Shown in pieces: positions 1 to 8,637 of a stretch of 64,000 nt of DNA (position 1 is the stretch's first letter; each line of letters starts with the position of its first letter). Position numbers and translations under genes: made by a program. Source of the stretch: an uncultured Spirochaetaceae bacterium (GTDB lineage: Bacteria > Spirochaetota > Spirochaetia > Sphaerochaetales > Sphaerochaetaceae); NCBI GenBank assembly GCA_944389085.1, contig CALXLB010000044.1:1-64000 (forward strand). Reading direction: 5' to 3'. The notes under the pieces were generated by a model, which was given only the letters and a program-made list of their open reading frames with translations, did not search any database and had not been told where the DNA came from.

Positions 1-195
1 ACATCGATTCCCTGATGGATATGATTTATCTTGTATGCTCTGACATCAGGATACCTCTTCCTAATCGTCCAATTCATTTGAAGCAAGTATCTTAGGGAGT
101 ATTTCGCTATGACAGATTACCCACATCCATGCCCGAAGAGCCTTAAAAATATGCATTTTCTTTGCAGATAAGTAATAACGATTTATACTTCAATT
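1..195. other. Non-coding lead-in, possible gene remnant
   Basis: No intact gene is visible. Read on the minus strand, about 110 bases near the window edge stay open and look protein-like, but there is a stop before any plausible start and the rest lies outside the window. It could be the tail of a minus-strand gene or a relic. No function can be assigned. Confidence 0.3.
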
Positions 196-1526
196 ATGCT
201 TAAGAGAAAGATCTAAGAAAGTCTGAAAATCTGAAAAAACAAAGCAGATAAACGTCCTCTCGTTGTCTATGGAACCAGGCAGGTCGGAAAGACAACATCA
301 ATAAGAGAATTCGGCAAAAGTAATTATTCCGCATTTTATGAAATCAATTTTATTAGAACACCTTCTGCCGCTGAGGCATTCCTTTCAGATTTGTCTGCTG
401 AAACGATATTATCCAGGCTCTCTTTGATAGTTCCAGATTTTCACATCGCTGATGGTGATACTCTGATTTTTCTTGATGAAATTCAGGAATGTCCTGAAGC
501 ACGGACAGCTTTGAAGTTTCTTGCAGAATCAGAACGTGTGGATATCATAGCTTCTGGTTCTTTGCTTGGTGTGAAATACAAGGATGTGAAATCATATCCG
601 GTAGGAGCCGTTGAGTATCTGACAATGTATCCGCTGGATTTCGAAGAGTTCATGTGGGCCAAAGGAGTTTCTGAGATAATAATCAGAAGTCTTTCCACCT
701 CCTTTGATAGTCGTACCCCTGTTGATACTTTCGTGCATAACAATCTATTGGGTCTTTTTGAGAATATATAGTCATTGGAGGTATGCCTCGTGCTGTATCC
801 CGCTTCGTTGAGACAGGGAATTTCAACGAGGTACTTGATATTCAACGTGATATTCTCCGCGATTATGAACTGGATATGACGCGCTATGCTGAAGGCAGTG
901 AGAAGCAGAAGATAAGAGCTTGCTTCTTATCCATTCCGAACCAGCTGGCAAAGGACAATCATAAATTCCAGTATTCAGTGATTGAGAAGAAAGCTACTAG
1001 AAGGAAATATGGAACAAGTGTACTTTGGCTTTCCGATGCGGGGGTGGCTTTGTTCTGTTACAACGTTTTCAGATTGGAATTACCGTTAAGTGCTTATAAA
1101 GACGATGACGACTTCAAGCTTTATATGTGCGATACAGGGCTTCTTGTTTCTCAATATGAGGATGGAACAGCCAAGGATATCATCATGGGAAAAGCTGGTG
1201 CTCAGAAGGGAGCTATCTATGAGAATATTATTGCGCAGATGCTCGCAGCCAATGGTTTTCCTCTCTATTTTTACAAGCCAACACAGACACTTGAATTGGA
1301 TTTCATAATCCGTTTCGAGGACTCTGTTGTACCGATAGAAGTCAAATCTGGTGATAATGTAAGATCAAAATCACTATCATCGATTCTCGCAAGAGATAAG
1401 AATGTAACAAAGGCAATACGTCTCTCTGCCCGTAATGTCGGAGAAGAGAATGGTATTATCTCCATTCCTCTATATATGGCTTATCTGATAAGGCAGGATA
1501 CAATGCAAAAGCATTTGGAGATTTAG
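196..1526 (+). pseudogene. Decayed AAA ATPase with DUF4143 (broken)
   Basis: Remnant of the common bacterial ATPase family with an N-terminal P-loop AAA domain and a C-terminal DUF4143 nuclease-like domain. An ATG at 196 opens with MLKRKI, typical of the family. It then meets TAA at 214-216, where relatives usually have Tyr, and TGA at 232-234, where relatives usually have Trp. The frame continues with Walker A GTRQVGKTT (about 271-297) and Walker B FLDEIQ (about 469-486). Near the T run at 755-759 the frame is lost: reading resumes one frame over as EYIVIGGMPRA and runs to the stop at 1526. The C-terminal part keeps KLYMCDTGLL and the nuclease-like LDFII...VPIEVKSGDN. Two nonsense changes plus one frameshift mean no functional product is expected. 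The family is usually found in accessory regions and its cellular role is unclear. Confidence 0.88.
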
Positions 1527-1604
1527 CCGGAATTTCCATGTTTCTCGATTTGAAGGATCCTCATACTCGACAGTTTTCAATATGCTGAATCTTGGAGATC
1601 GTTT

Positions 1605-1949
1605 ATGGCTGTTATTTTTGATTCTTTGCTGGATAAGAATGTTGATGTGTATGTTATTGATGGAATAGAAACTGGGTACATTGACGTTAGGCTAGATCGC
1701 AGGTCTGTTCCAGATGACATTTATGTTTATGAAGTGAGAGATACCAGCAGTGATGGTGGCTGGTATATTGGGAATGTTGAGGATTTTGTACTTGTTAATC
1801 ATGCTGGAACGATTTTCTCGCGAAAACCTTTGCGCATGCTTCATCCTGAATATAACGTTTACATTGATTTATCAGATGAGAATGAACCATGGAGATTGCT
1901 TCCAGAACAGAAGATCTTGAAAGAAATCTTGTTCCCAGATGGAATATAA
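1605..1949 (+). CDS. Small LPD28-like domain protein
   Basis: 114 aa, acidic, with no signal peptide or membrane segment. The start is preceded by TTGGAGA about 7 bases upstream. The core pattern (DVRLDRRSVPDDIYVYEVR, then VLVNHAGTIFSRKPL, then a YIDLSDE stretch) resembles the LPD28 family of small domains found alone or inside large polyvalent proteins of mobile elements. I recognised this from the pattern and could not search for it. It stands alone between a decayed ATPase gene and the convergent AIPR gene, which fits accessory DNA. Biochemical function is unknown; it could also be an unrelated orphan. Confidence 0.6.
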   Translation: MAVIFDSLLDKNVDVYVIDGIETGYIDVRLDRRSVPDDIYVYEVRDTSSDGGWYIGNVEDFVLVNHAGTIFSRKPLRMLHPEYNVYIDLSDENEPWRLLPEQKILKEILFPDGI

Positions 1950-1989
1950 CACTCTGGCTCCCGTCCTTTGAGGCCAGAGTATTATAACT

Positions 1990-3751
1990 TTAGTTCTTTG
2001 AGAATAATTGCTGTGAAAGAGTTCTTATATCGGAATGATTTGATAGTTTTGAACGTAGCTTCTTGATGCTCTTGAAGTATACATCGGAACGTTTCAGATA
2101 ATTGCTTGCATCAATAGACTGATCGATATCTTTTACGGCTTCAAAAAGAGGCGAATAGATATCATCAGAAAGGAGAACGAATAGAGTATTGAAAGCTTCT
2201 TCTTCGTTATCGAGTTTGTTTACGATGATTTTATCGAGAGAGAGGATTTCATCAATTAGTCCTTTGTTGATTGTTTTTTCATCAGAGTTGTCAAGATTTG
2301 TTGCCACTCCTTTCTGTACGAAAAGAGAGGCGAATGTGATGGAAGCCAATGCAAGAGTCCTTGCATTGCGAGTTATAGCGGGAATTGTAGTTGTGATGTT
2401 TTTGTTAATGAATGACTTGTAGTAATTATCAATTTTCAAGATATCTGCATATACCTGAAGATTCCGTTTTGTATTGTATATCAGGTTGTAATATGGTTTC
2501 GCTGTGTCATAAAGATCCTTGAATCCTGTTCTGGTCCACGGCATTTGCAATACAGAGGCCAGTGCTATCTTTCCTAACTGATCGAGCGTTAAATGGCTAT
2601 TCCGATTCTTGAAATGCGGATCAATCTTGTCTCCGTTTTTGGCAATATACTGGATAGGTGGATTAAGTTGCCTGAATGCACCTACAAGATTTGTTTGTTC
2701 AGTTCTGTTTGCTGCAATATCTTTGGCTTTGATAGGTTTCTGCGAATTTGTAGATTCGGCGAGTTCTTGCGCTGTTACTTGGTTCACAGAAGTTTCAGAA
2801 GCTGGAATTTGTATAACCTTGCAAGTGAGATAGAAATCCTTATCAAAATCCGTATTGAATATACGATTAGTCGTCTGCCCTCCATTTACAATGGAGAATT
2901 GTTCAAGCTTAAGGATTTTGCCATCCATTGTGTATTTTTCACAGACTATGACAAGCCCATTGTTGAGATACCAGAATTTTTCAGGATGTTTGGTTATTGT
3001 TTCCTTTAACCCCTGATCGACATTTTTATTTCGTATGTAATAGCGTAGGTTCAAGCCAAGTAGTGATCTATTGTACTTTGCATAGAGCGTTTTCAATGAT
3101 TCAGCAGAAATGTTAACTATGATAGCGTCTCCATTGTAATCGAGATAGTTTTTAGGTTTGTCGAGTATCAGTTCGCCATAGTTCACCCGGCCAGTTTTCT
3201 GTAGTTCACATTCAATATGTGACATTATCTCGTCGCCGAAAAATATCTGTATGTTGTCTTTGTCTCCGATTATCAGATCTCTTGCTTTTTTCTTGATCGG
3301 TTCTTTTGGAACAGCAGATGTGAAATAGACGAATTCAATGTCATCTGTTTCCGTATCTTCCAGACAGTTTGTAAAACGTTGAATAAGCTTATCAGGGTAT
3401 GAACTGAATTTATGCCGTTTCAGAGCTTTCGCAGTTTTGGCCATTTCCTCGATTTCCCCTTGGGCAGTTGTGGTATCAAAATCTTTGGTGAATTTTGTCT
3501 GAATAAGCTCCATTGGATTATTCTCAGCATCTCCAGCAAGACAGATAGCGTCGATACTACCATCATTAGAACCATCAACAATGGCGTATAGTGCTTCATC
3601 ATCAGCATTTGGATAATAGAAGTACTTGTTGCAGATGAAAGTGAAGATGTTAAAATCTTTCAGTCCTTTTAGAAGCTCTGCGTTATCTTCTCTTTCTCTT
3701 TTTTATGAGATTGTTGAAATATTCCCTGGTTTCTTCTGCTTTATTTGCCAT
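1990..3751 (-). pseudogene. AIPR-family (AbiR-like) protein, frameshifted near N-terminus
   Basis: AIPR (abortive-infection phage-resistance) proteins occur in phage-defence and restriction loci. The core family stretch is clear: LGLNLRYYIRNKNVDQGLK, then FWYLNNGLVIVCE, then FSIVNGGQTTNRIF. The obvious reading starts internally at 3513, but the same frame stays open upstream and encodes the normal N-terminal part (LYAIVDGSNDGSIDAICL). The likely true start is the ATG at 3751, with an AAGAGGT ribosome site. It reads MANKAEETREYFNNLIK and then loses frame at a run of six A on the coding strand (plus-strand T6, 3699-3704); five A would restore a protein of about 586 aa. This could be a recent inactivation, a slippage switch or a sequence error. 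It lies 54 bp downstream of the helicase gene, probably in one transcript. A shorter product from an internal start cannot be excluded. Confidence 0.8.
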
Positions 3752-3805
3752 TGTGACCTCTTGGGAAAATTAGATCACAACTTGATCCGGGGCTCAAGAT
3801 TTTAA

Positions 3806-6703
3806 TCAGATTGTCGATGTTATATAATCATAAATGTCGCTTCTGACAGGCGTTTCAAGCTTATAGTTGATTTCAAAAGCTTTTTTATTTTCGACAACGA
3901 CAGGATGTGGCTCTCCCGTGGCATGAATCTCGCCGAGAAAATAGAATTCCTTGCTCGTGTTGTCATCATTTTTGTTTTTACGTACAAAAAGATAGATTTT
4001 ATTATCTTTATCGTTTTCTGTCCGTTTATAGATGTGATTCGCATCGTCAGAATCAATATCTCTTGGTTTCTTGGAGAATGCAATTACTTCAGATTGTGAG
4101 AGGAATTTATCATCATACTTGATGGCATCAGGTTCTTTTTCGTAGTTTATGAAAACCGGCAAAGTCTTTGTCTCTTCATCATATTTGTATCCGCCGATGT
4201 TCAGGGCAGGGATGTTCTGTTTCCAGCAAAGCAGTCTGCATACATCTTCGTATGTGTACTTTTCGAAGAGTACAAAGGATGTATCTTTATACTTATTGCT
4301 GTATCGCTCATTGTTTCTGTAGAGGCCATCTTCGAGGATATCTCTCAGATGGGAACAGAATACAGGATTATTGAGCATCTTTCTGAAAGAGTCTGTGATT
4401 CTCCCTGTTTTTCTGTCGATAATATCGCAGTCATTATATTTGGTCTTCTGTTCCTGCGTTTTTGCAAATGCTGTAGATAGGTTTGCCAGGACAGAAGCTT
4501 GTAATAACCTTCCCACTCCCTCCGTTTTATAGGATAAAAATTCTTCAGCTGCATTGAAATCCTTATTTTCCACGATTTCTTGCAGCAGTCTCAGTTCATT
4601 GTCCCTTTTGCCATCTGAGAAACTATGAGAAATGTAGACAAGTTCCCTTGCTTCCAGTTCAGAGAGTTGTGGAATATTGCCATGTTCTGCATAGTGTAAG
4701 AAATTGTAATACGATCCAAATGTACTGACATAACGCTGGATATCGATATTGTTATCTTCGCGGAAATCTTTGATTGTCGGAATTCTGCCCAGCTTGTTCT
4801 TCAGTTCAAGATATTGGTCTTTCAAGAATGCTTTGTTTGAGAAGTTTGCTTCATCGATTTTCCTGTAAATCATGTCTCTGGCTATTGGATCGAAGTTTAT
4901 TGTTGAACAACCTGGTATGATACGAGTGCCTTCAGCGGCATCGCGTCTGAGATTATCTTTGTTGTATGAGACATCCCCTGAGAGCGCAATTGGTATGAGA
5001 TAGTTCTTTTCATAGTTGGCTATAAAGTCAATAACCACGACAAAGTCTTTGTCATGCGCTTTCCTCAGACCTCGTCCAAGCTGTTGTGTGAAGATGATTG
5101 CTGATTCTGTCGGACGTAGCATGATAATCTGATTGACAAGGGGAATATCCACGCCTTCATTGAATACGTCGACAGAGATAAGGTAATCAAGTTCATTTCC
5201 GCTGTTGTCGTCAGATTGAAGCCTATCTACATATTCCAATCTTTTATCCATTGGAGTTGCACCTGATATGGCTTTGGTTCTCAGACCTTGATGATTCATC
5301 AAAATGGAAAGTTCTTCTGCTTCATTGTTCCTGCTGCAGAAGATCAGTCCTTTTACTCTATTGCCTGAGTGTCCGTAGAATTTTGCTTTTTCAATGATAT
5401 TCTTCACTCTTTCAGAGGATATAAGATGAGAGAATTCGGTGTTATCTGAAAGAGGTTTTCCTTCAACGAATATGTCTGTGATTCCAAAGTAATGGAAAGG
5501 ACACAATAGATCATTTTCCATAGCTTCTCGCAGCCTGATATCACAAGCGATTGAGTAGTCAAAAAGCTTGTAGATGTTGAAATGATCTGTCCTGTCCGGT
5601 GTTGCAGACATTCCAAGCAGAAACCCGGGGGTGAAGTAATCCATGATCCTCTGATAAGAAGGTGCTCCAGCTCTATGAACTTCGTCGATGATGATGTAGT
5701 CAAAGAAATCTGGAGGGAAAGATTTATAGACACTCTCCTTTGACATCATCGCAATGGTTGAGAAGAGGTATTTTTTATCGGTATCTTTTCTGCTTCCCGT
5801 CAGATACCCAATCTCATTTCGGATGGAACTTCCGAGAATTTTCTCGAAACTATCTGCTGCACTTCTGAGTATTTGTTCCCTGTGTACAAGGAAAAGCATT
5901 CTCTTGGGGTTATATGCTTTGACATCAAAGCAGCTGAGAAATGTTTTTCCTGTGCCTGTGGCTGCTATGATAAGTGCTTTCTTCTTACCTTGCGACCTGA
6001 GTTTTTGCAGAGCTGCAGTTGCTTTTTCCTGCATCGCGTTAGGCTTGGTGATGAATGTTTCAATATGTTCCTCAAGCGAATTCGATGCTCTTCTGAGCGC
6101 ATTATGATAAGCTTTGTATCGCTTTTTATAATCATTAAGCCATGATTGTGTCAGAGGTATTGCTTTATCCCAGAGCGAATAAAATGCGGAATTGAAATCT
6201 TCTGTGTATTGTCCTGATTCTAGGGACGTGATGCTTACATTCCACTCGTGATTTGTTTTCAGGGCTGTCTGTGTCAGGTTCGAACTTCCGATTATGATCG
6301 TTGTCTTATCATCAGAAATAAATGAATACCCTTTTGTGTGGAAGCCTTCATTTGTTACTACTCTAGTTTCTATGAAGGAGGTAAATGAGAGCAGTTTCTC
6401 AAGAGCTTCCGGTTCACTGAATGTAAGGTAATCTGTAGTGATTATCTTTCCTTTCACGCCTTTGTCTCTGGCCTCTGCCAGTGCTTGAAGGATCATCTCC
6501 AGACCGCCTCTGTTTATGAAAGCTACAGAGAAGAGGAAGGAATTGCATTCTCTCAAGCATTTTCCCAGCATCTCGCAAAGCAGCATTTCCCTTTCTGTGT
6601 TATCGATGATGATGGGGCGTAGTTCTTTTCGGCTTTCACGTGATGCCTCAATTAAAGCCGTATATGCCGCATCTTGAATATCTTTGGCGAGACTGCTGTT
6701 CAT
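3806..6703 (-). CDS. PLD-nuclease/DEAH-helicase/DUF3427 protein
   Basis: 965 aa, three-part protein. Residues about 30-195 form a phospholipase-D-type nuclease domain with one HxK motif (H122, K124) and GSSN at 139-142. Residues about 225-600 form a superfamily 2 helicase: Walker A ATGTGKT near 248-254, DEVH at 340-343, SAT at 366-368, and a QQLGRGLRK motif VI near residue 560. The C-terminal about 350 aa match the DUF3427 region that follows this helicase type. The single HKD half-site suggests dimerisation or a degenerate nuclease. Such proteins are thought to act on DNA, and the neighbours (AIPR, Vsr-like) suggest phage defence or restriction; that role is inferred. No Shine-Dalgarno precedes the ATG at 6703. 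The frame stays open upstream without a usable start, but the N-terminal length is normal for the family. Confidence 0.88.
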   Translation of the reverse strand: MNSSLAKDIQDAAYTALIEASRESRKELRPIIIDNTEREMLLCEMLGKCLRECNSFLFSVAFINRGGLEMILQALAEARDKGVKGKIITTDYLTFSEPEALEKLLSFTSFIETRVVTNEGFHTKGYSFISDDKTTIIIGSSNLTQTALKTNHEWNVSITSLESGQYTEDFNSAFYSLWDKAIPLTQSWLNDYKKRYKAYHNALRRASNSLEEHIETFITKPNAMQEKATAALQKLRSQGKKKALIIAATGTGKTFLSCFDVKAYNPKRMLFLVHREQILRSAADSFEKILGSSIRNEIGYLTGSRKDTDKKYLFSTIAMMSKESVYKSFPPDFFDYIIIDEVHRAGAPSYQRIMDYFTPGFLLGMSATPDRTDHFNIYKLFDYSIACDIRLREAMENDLLCPFHYFGITDIFVEGKPLSDNTEFSHLISSERVKNIIEKAKFYGHSGNRVKGLIFCSRNNEAEELSILMNHQGLRTKAISGATPMDKRLEYVDRLQSDDNSGNELDYLISVDVFNEGVDIPLVNQIIMLRPTESAIIFTQQLGRGLRKAHDKDFVVVIDFIANYEKNYLIPIALSGDVSYNKDNLRRDAAEGTRIIPGCSTINFDPIARDMIYRKIDEANFSNKAFLKDQYLELKNKLGRIPTIKDFREDNNIDIQRYVSTFGSYYNFLHYAEHGNIPQLSELEARELVYISHSFSDGKRDNELRLLQEIVENKDFNAAEEFLSYKTEGVGRLLQASVLANLSTAFAKTQEQKTKYNDCDIIDRKTGRITDSFRKMLNNPVFCSHLRDILEDGLYRNNERYSNKYKDTSFVLFEKYTYEDVCRLLCWKQNIPALNIGGYKYDEETKTLPVFINYEKEPDAIKYDDKFLSQSEVIAFSKKPRDIDSDDANHIYKRTENDKDNKIYLFVRKNKNDDNTSKEFYFLGEIHATGEPHPVVVENKKAFEINYKLETPVRSDIYDYITSTI

Positions 6704-6850
6704 TACAGCCAGGATAGCAGCTTTTGCTTCTGTGTGCAGCAGAAAAGCGTTTGCTTTGGAATTATCCGAGCACGATTGGAAAGGAATTATCTCATCACTA
6801 TCCGATATGGAAATTTGACTTGAAGCTGATGGGGAAGTGGAGGTTTTTGT

Positions 6851-7180
6851 ATGAGGAAAATGTTTCTTGTTTTATTGGTTGTATTGGTGCTTGCTAGTTG
6901 CGATATCTCAAACATCCTTCCTCCGGGTATCTGGGAAGAGGAGAGGGAAGAGAGCGTTGTATACACGCTTGAAAGCGGTGATAGTGTTTATTATTTCGGG
7001 TTTGTTGCTGATACTGTCATTCGTACTGGTAAATCTGTGCAGGTTGGTCCTTTAAACCTTACTGTTAATGATGACGGCATGGCTGTATTGCCATTCGGAG
7101 AAGCTGTTGTGATTCTCGGTGATACATGTATTACGATTACATATCCTGGTGAGGAATCTCTGGTGTATTCTTCTCTCTGA
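6851..7180 (+). CDS. Small lipoprotein, unknown function
   Basis: 109 aa with a classical lipoprotein signal: MRKMF, a hydrophobic core, and lipobox LASC with Cys about residue 17. The mature part is about 90 aa, acidic then rich in Val/Gly/Thr, probably beta-rich. The start follows a GTGGAGG ribosome site. Its last 44 bases overlap the 3' end of the convergent Vsr-like gene, and it separates that gene from the helicase gene on the other strand. No family recognised; probably anchored to a membrane. Confidence 0.7.
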   Translation: MRKMFLVLLVVLVLASCDISNILPPGIWEEEREESVVYTLESGDSVYYFGFVADTVIRTGKSVQVGPLNLTVNDDGMAVLPFGEAVVILGDTCITITYPGEESLVYSSL

Positions 7181-7571
7181 TAATCCTCATGATCATATCT
7201 GCAATGCCTGGCAGATCATTTCTGATTTCATGTTCCCAGATACGGATTACAGTCCAGCCCATGCTTTGAAGCGTGTGGCTGACTTCTGTATCTTTTACAA
7301 TGTTTCTTTCTATTTTGGGAATCCAGTAATCACGGTTTGTTTTGATGCTGTCTTTGCGGTTTTCCCAGTCGTAGCCATGCCAGAAATCACCATCACAGAA
7401 GATGGCTACTTTGTATTTCTTTACTGAGATGTCTGGGTGTCCGTAGACAGAGGAACTGTTCTTTCTGAAACGCAGTCCGCGATGCCAGAGAGCTTTGGAG
7501 AGCAAAAGCTCGATTGATGTGCCTTTGCCTTTTATCCTGGACATGTTGTAACTGCGTTTCGGGTCTGTCAA
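7137..7571 (-). CDS. Vsr-like endonuclease
   Basis: 144 aa, the normal length for very-short-patch-repair (Vsr) endonucleases. Family features are RSYNMSRIKGKGTSIELLL at the N-terminus, the catalytic Asp in GHPDI (about residue 47), and FCDGDFWHGYDW followed by WTVIRIWEHEI. Classical Vsr nicks at T:G mismatches left by Dcm and has zinc-binding Cys residues in an HGCFWHGHDC-type motif. Here those Cys positions are Asp and Trp, as in the subgroup often linked to cytosine-methyltransferase restriction loci. No methyltransferase gene lies in the window, so the partner is missing or elsewhere. The start overlaps the hydrolase stop as ATGA, so translation is probably coupled. Confidence 0.85.
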   Translation of the reverse strand: MTDPKRSYNMSRIKGKGTSIELLLSKALWHRGLRFRKNSSSVYGHPDISVKKYKVAIFCDGDFWHGYDWENRKDSIKTNRDYWIPKIERNIVKDTEVSHTLQSMGWTVIRIWEHEIRNDLPGIADMIMRIIREKNTPEIPHQDM

Positions 7572-8584
7572 AATTTCTGCTTCTGCCTCTTCAGTTCACG
7601 CTCTGTGATAAGCTGTACATTCTCTACAGGCCGCCCGGCAATGAACTGTCTCATTGCGCATTCGCCTTCTGCTCTGCCTGTTGCATCCCTGTAAGGCATG
7701 AAACCGTGGAATGCTCCTTTTGCCATCAGCGCAGTGGCTTTAGAGCCCGCTGCATTCAATGCATCCGCATAGAGTTTTCCATCATCCGCCAACGGATCCA
7801 GTTCTGCTGTGATGATCAGGGCTGGCGGCAGTCTGGAAAGATCGGAAGCCAGAAGTGGGGAGAACATCGGTGAAAGTATGTCCTTTGGTTCTCTTGCATA
7901 GTTTTTGACATAGAAGGATAACATCTTCTCATTGAGCATCGGACTGTCTTTGTAGTCGAGCATTGATTGCGTTCTCAATCGGCAGTCTGTAATAGGATAG
8001 AAGAGAATCTGTCCGGCAAGCTGCGGTCCTTTTCTGTCTCTTGCCAGCATGGCTGTGACTGCAGCAAGGTTCCCGCCTGCACTGTCTCCTGCAATGTAGA
8101 TTCTGTCTGGGTCGACTTTCCAGTACTTCGCTCCTTCATAAGCCCATAGAAGGGCATCGTAACAATCTTCCACAGCTGTAGGGAATTTCGAAGAAGGGGC
8201 GAGACGGTAATCAATCAGGAGGATTGCTGTCTCTGTTACTTCCGACAGATGTCGCAGGAAAACTGAATAGAAGCTCATGTTGCCGAAGACCCATCCTCCT
8301 CCATGGCAGAAGATGGTCAGAGGTATAAGTCCTGTCAGCTCTGATAACTTCGGGTCTGAGATGTAATAGCCAGTTACGGCTCCTCCAGTTACTGGTATGA
8401 TGAAAGTCGATGCAGCTGGACGCCGAGAGGGACACATCACTCTTTTCACATCCCTTGGCTGTATCGAACTGTTATTTATATTATTTATCAGGTCATCTGA
8501 GAGAGAATCCGGATCCCGGGCCTGCAGTCGGCTCGACATCTCAAGTATTCTTCTCATCCTGCCTGTAATTTTATATTCCGGCAT
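7568..8584 (-). CDS. Alpha/beta hydrolase, HSL/lipase family
   Basis: 338 aa from the ATG at 8584; an alternative TTG at 8623 would add 13 residues. Hormone-sensitive-lipase-type esterase: oxyanion-hole HGGGW, nucleophile elbow GDSAGG, acid residue in AELDPLADDG and His in GAFHGF all occur in order with normal spacing. It probably hydrolyses small carboxylic esters in the cytoplasm; no signal peptide is seen. It sits between a MATE exporter upstream and the Vsr-like gene downstream on the same strand, with a 4-base overlap to the latter. The substrate cannot be told from sequence. Confidence 0.85.
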   Translation of the reverse strand: MPEYKITGRMRRILEMSSRLQARDPDSLSDDLINNINNSSIQPRDVKRVMCPSRRPAASTFIIPVTGGAVTGYYISDPKLSELTGLIPLTIFCHGGGWVFGNMSFYSVFLRHLSEVTETAILLIDYRLAPSSKFPTAVEDCYDALLWAYEGAKYWKVDPDRIYIAGDSAGGNLAAVTAMLARDRKGPQLAGQILFYPITDCRLRTQSMLDYKDSPMLNEKMLSFYVKNYAREPKDILSPMFSPLLASDLSRLPPALIITAELDPLADDGKLYADALNAAGSKATALMAKGAFHGFMPYRDATGRAEGECAMRQFIAGRPVENVQLITERELKRQKQKF

Positions 8585-8637
8585 ATTGTAATCGTAGTAA
8601 TTACACTCAGGGGACGCAAGCAAAAAGAGCGTTTTTT

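Noticed and set aside
196-1526. Alternative genetic code (TGA read as Trp) to explain the ATPase breaks
   Set aside because: Many intact genes here end in TGA, and the same gene also has TAA and a frameshift.
6704-6869. N-terminal extension of the helicase into the upstream open frame
   Set aside because: The frame is open but has no ATG, GTG or TTG after the previous stop, and family length is met from 6703.
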